From positions 1-64,000 of the forward strand of contig JAAZMZ010000003.1 of NCBI GenBank assembly GCA_012798535.1: a DNA stretch of 64,000 nucleotides, read 5' to 3'. This DNA is from Leptolinea sp. (GTDB lineage Bacteria > Chloroflexota > Anaerolineae > Anaerolineales > Anaerolineaceae). The stretch's first letter is position 1, and each line of letters begins with the position of its first letter. This document shows, one piece after another, positions 62,440 through 64,000 of this stretch. A program made the position numbers and the translations under genes. The notes under the pieces are model-generated. The model saw only the letters and a list, made by a program, of their open reading frames with translations, was not told the origin of the DNA and ran no database searches.

Positions 62440-63489
62440 ATGGAAGAACGTATTCAAAAGATCATGTCACGCAGCGGATTAGGTTCGAGGCGTGATTGTG
62501 AGGAATTGATTGCTGCCGGTCGGGTAAAAGTCAATGGTGAAAAAGCCATTCTGGGAACGAAAGCTGATGCCGCCGTCGATACGATCACCGTGGATGGCAG
62601 GGCACTTTCGAAGGATGAACCGGAGAGAATTTATATTGCGTTGAACAAACCACGCAACGTTCTTTCAGACAGTGATCCGGATGATCCGAGACAGTGTGTA
62701 CGAGATTTGATCTCTGTGCCGGGGCATCTCTTCACAGTCGGCCGCCTGGACTTCGAGAGTGAAGGTCTGGTCCTGATGACCAATGATGGTGAACTGGCCA
62801 ACCGCCTGACCCATCCACGCTATGGTCACGAGAAGGAGTATCGGGTTTTACTGGCGGCTACACCGGATGAAGAGCAGTTATCTACCTGGCGCCGTGGTGT
62901 TGTGATGGAAGATGGCGATCGAACTCTTCCCGCCGATGTGCAGATCGAATCTAAGCTGGGCAAAGGCGCCTGGGTGCGGGTGATTATGCGGGAAGGACGA
63001 AAACGCCAGATTCGCGAGGTGGGCAAGCGCATCGGCCTGCCGGTGGTGCGTATCCTGCGTGTCCGCATCGGCACCCTTCGGCTGGGAACGTTGAAACCCG
63101 GTGAATGGCGTCATTTGACGAAAGAAGAAGTCAATACCCTGCGCAGTTTACAGACAGATAGTGAACATCGAACTAACCCGGAAGCACGGAAACGGATTGA
63201 ACGCAAAACGGATCGATTTGCGCAAAGAACCAGGCACCCGGCTTCCGGAAGACCAAAATCAACCGGTGAGAGAAAACCCGGTTCCTATCGTACAGGCCGG
63301 CCTGCCAGAGACGGGATCGCGAACCGCAGTGAAAACAAGGAAAGCGGGCATGCAAATCCAAACAGGAAAACCTGGCAGAAGCCTGCGAATTCCGGTGGGC
63401 GAAGACCAAAAGGAAACCCCGGTAGACCTGACCGTGATCGTCCGGTCGAAACCCCGGCCAGGCGGCCAACCGGAAAAACGGAAGAATAA
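62440..63489 (+). CDS. RluB-type 23S rRNA pseudouridine synthase with basic tail
   Basis: A 349-residue pseudouridine synthase of the RsuA/RluB group. The N-terminal S4 domain (ERIQKIMSRSGLGSRRDCEELI) is followed by the catalytic domain with VGRLDFESEGLVLMTNDGELANRL, holding the catalytic Asp, and the later KRQIREVGKRIGLPVVRILRVRIG. A C-terminal Arg/Lys/Gly/Pro-rich tail of about 100 residues (from about 245) looks disordered and may bind rRNA. It follows scpB closely and ends at a hairpin terminator. Confidence 0.92.
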   Translation: MEERIQKIMSRSGLGSRRDCEELIAAGRVKVNGEKAILGTKADAAVDTITVDGRALSKDEPERIYIALNKPRNVLSDSDPDDPRQCVRDLISVPGHLFTVGRLDFESEGLVLMTNDGELANRLTHPRYGHEKEYRVLLAATPDEEQLSTWRRGVVMEDGDRTLPADVQIESKLGKGAWVRVIMREGRKRQIREVGKRIGLPVVRILRVRIGTLRLGTLKPGEWRHLTKEEVNTLRSLQTDSEHRTNPEARKRIERKTDRFAQRTRHPASGRPKSTGERKPGSYRTGRPARDGIANRSENKESGHANPNRKTWQKPANSGGRRPKGNPGRPDRDRPVETPARRPTGKTEE

Positions 63490-63491
63490 CA

Positions 63492-63518
63492 AAAAGAGCC
63501 TGAAATCCAGGCTCTTTT
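63492..63518. terminator. Bidirectional intrinsic terminator
   Basis: AAAAGAGCCTG (63492-63502) pairs perfectly with CAGGCTCTTTT (63508-63518) over a five-base loop. T runs occur on both strands, so it can stop both the plus-strand rluB-type gene and the minus-strand NERD-like gene. Confidence 0.8.
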
Positions 63519-63538
63519 ACTCGAAGGAAAATCATTGA

Positions 63539-64000
63539 TTATTCTTTGGATGTCTCAACCGGCGCATCTGCCGGCATGATCACGGCATTTATCTGTTCCA
63601 CCTTTTCAAGGGGGAAGGCGTTATCTTTGGCTCTCTTCCTAAGAAAATCTTTAACTTTTTCTGATTCAACCGTGGCAAAAGGAGCATCCTGAACTTTCAC
63701 TGATGCTTTGGAATTGGTGAAAAGCAACAGTGGATTGACTGTGGGAACTGCATCTCCCTCCATCTGGCGGGAAAAGAACTTATTGATATCTTCCAGCACA
63801 TACTGGGCTTCCTTGTCTGGCCGGCCGAGACCTTCTTGTGCGAAAATTTTCATATACCAGTTACCCCCCTTTTGACGGTATTTCCCCTTTTCGTAGGTGA
63901 TGGTACCCGGCTGATTATATGGAAGGATCGCCCACACTCCTGATGGTCCAACCAGCAGGTGCGAAGCGGCCGTGGCATAGTGGTACAACGAATAGCGGTC
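63539..64000 (-). CDS. NERD-like domain protein, C-terminal part
   Basis: Partial gene running off the right edge; the frame is open to 64000 and no reliable start is seen. The visible 154 codons include AASHLLVGPSGVWAILPYNQPG, which recalls the first strands of a nuclease-related (NERD) domain, and a GRPDKEAQYVLEDINKFF segment. NERD proteins are nuclease-fold proteins of largely unknown function. With only this part visible the call is tentative. Confidence 0.5.
   Translation of the reverse strand, partial: DRYSLYHYATAASHLLVGPSGVWAILPYNQPGTITYEKGKYRQKGGNWYMKIFAQEGLGRPDKEAQYVLEDINKFFSRQMEGDAVPTVNPLLLFTNSKASVKVQDAPFATVESEKVKDFLRKRAKDNAFPLEKVEQINAVIMPADAPVETSKE

Overview
The window looks like a chromosomal segment of a Chloroflexota (Anaerolineae-like) bacterium, of moderate GC by eye and with few long gaps. 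The assignment is an inference from gene style: Ser/Thr kinases joined to TolB-like propellers, Thr/Pro-rich surface linkers, a DUF4332 protein, many GT-C membrane glycosyltransferases and a PPi-type phosphofructokinase. No rRNA, CRISPR array, prophage or insertion sequence was seen. One tRNA gene, tRNA-Leu(UAA), is present.

Layout. 1-1.4 kb: N-terminal part of a ComM/YifB AAA protein and a DUF4332 protein, both on the minus strand. 1.5-10.5 kb: a tight plus-strand run of a RidA protein with a Cys-rich tail, an OmpR-type regulator, a sensor kinase, an ExoA-like GT2, a polyprenyl sugar-phosphate transferase, a CapD/FlaA1-like epimerase/dehydratase and two tandem FemAB-like transferases. It reads as a regulated surface-polysaccharide or cell-wall operon. 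10.5-15.7 kb: two minus-strand Ser/Thr kinase-propeller receptors, the second with altered catalytic motifs, divergent from a Thr/Pro-rich membrane protein. 15.8-17.7 kb: psuG, a PHP-domain protein and tRNA-Leu. 17.7-19.3 kb: an AT-rich patch holding an acyltransferase. 19.3-22.7 kb: a pentapeptide-repeat protein, yebC, ruvC, a SpoU methyltransferase and ruvA. 22.8-28.1 kb: a two-domain dehydrogenase, a heparinase II/III-family protein and a GT4 glycosyltransferase.

28.1-40.4 kb is a phosphate block: phoB-phoR-like genes, pstS-C-A-B, phoU, two thymidylate-kinase-like P-loop proteins, a CHAD protein, a metallophosphoesterase, a Ppx-like HD protein and a DUF62 SAM hydrolase. CHAD domains bind polyphosphate and the HD protein resembles the C-terminal domain of exopolyphosphatases. 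The set therefore suggests phosphate uptake coupled to polyphosphate handling, and this is the best candidate here for an undescribed system. 40.6-52.1 kb: a YghO-like acetyltransferase and seven GT-C-type membrane proteins. 52.2-57.6 kb: an SRPBCC-like membrane protein, a DegS-like kinase, PPi-type PFK, a long class II aldolase and a NUDIX hydrolase. 57.6-64 kb: rsmD, a GtrA protein, a UDP-glucuronate-decarboxylase-like gene, two lipoproteins, scpB, an rluB-type synthase and a partial NERD-like gene.

Gene calls rest on motifs read by eye. No similarity search was run, so specific substrates are inferences.
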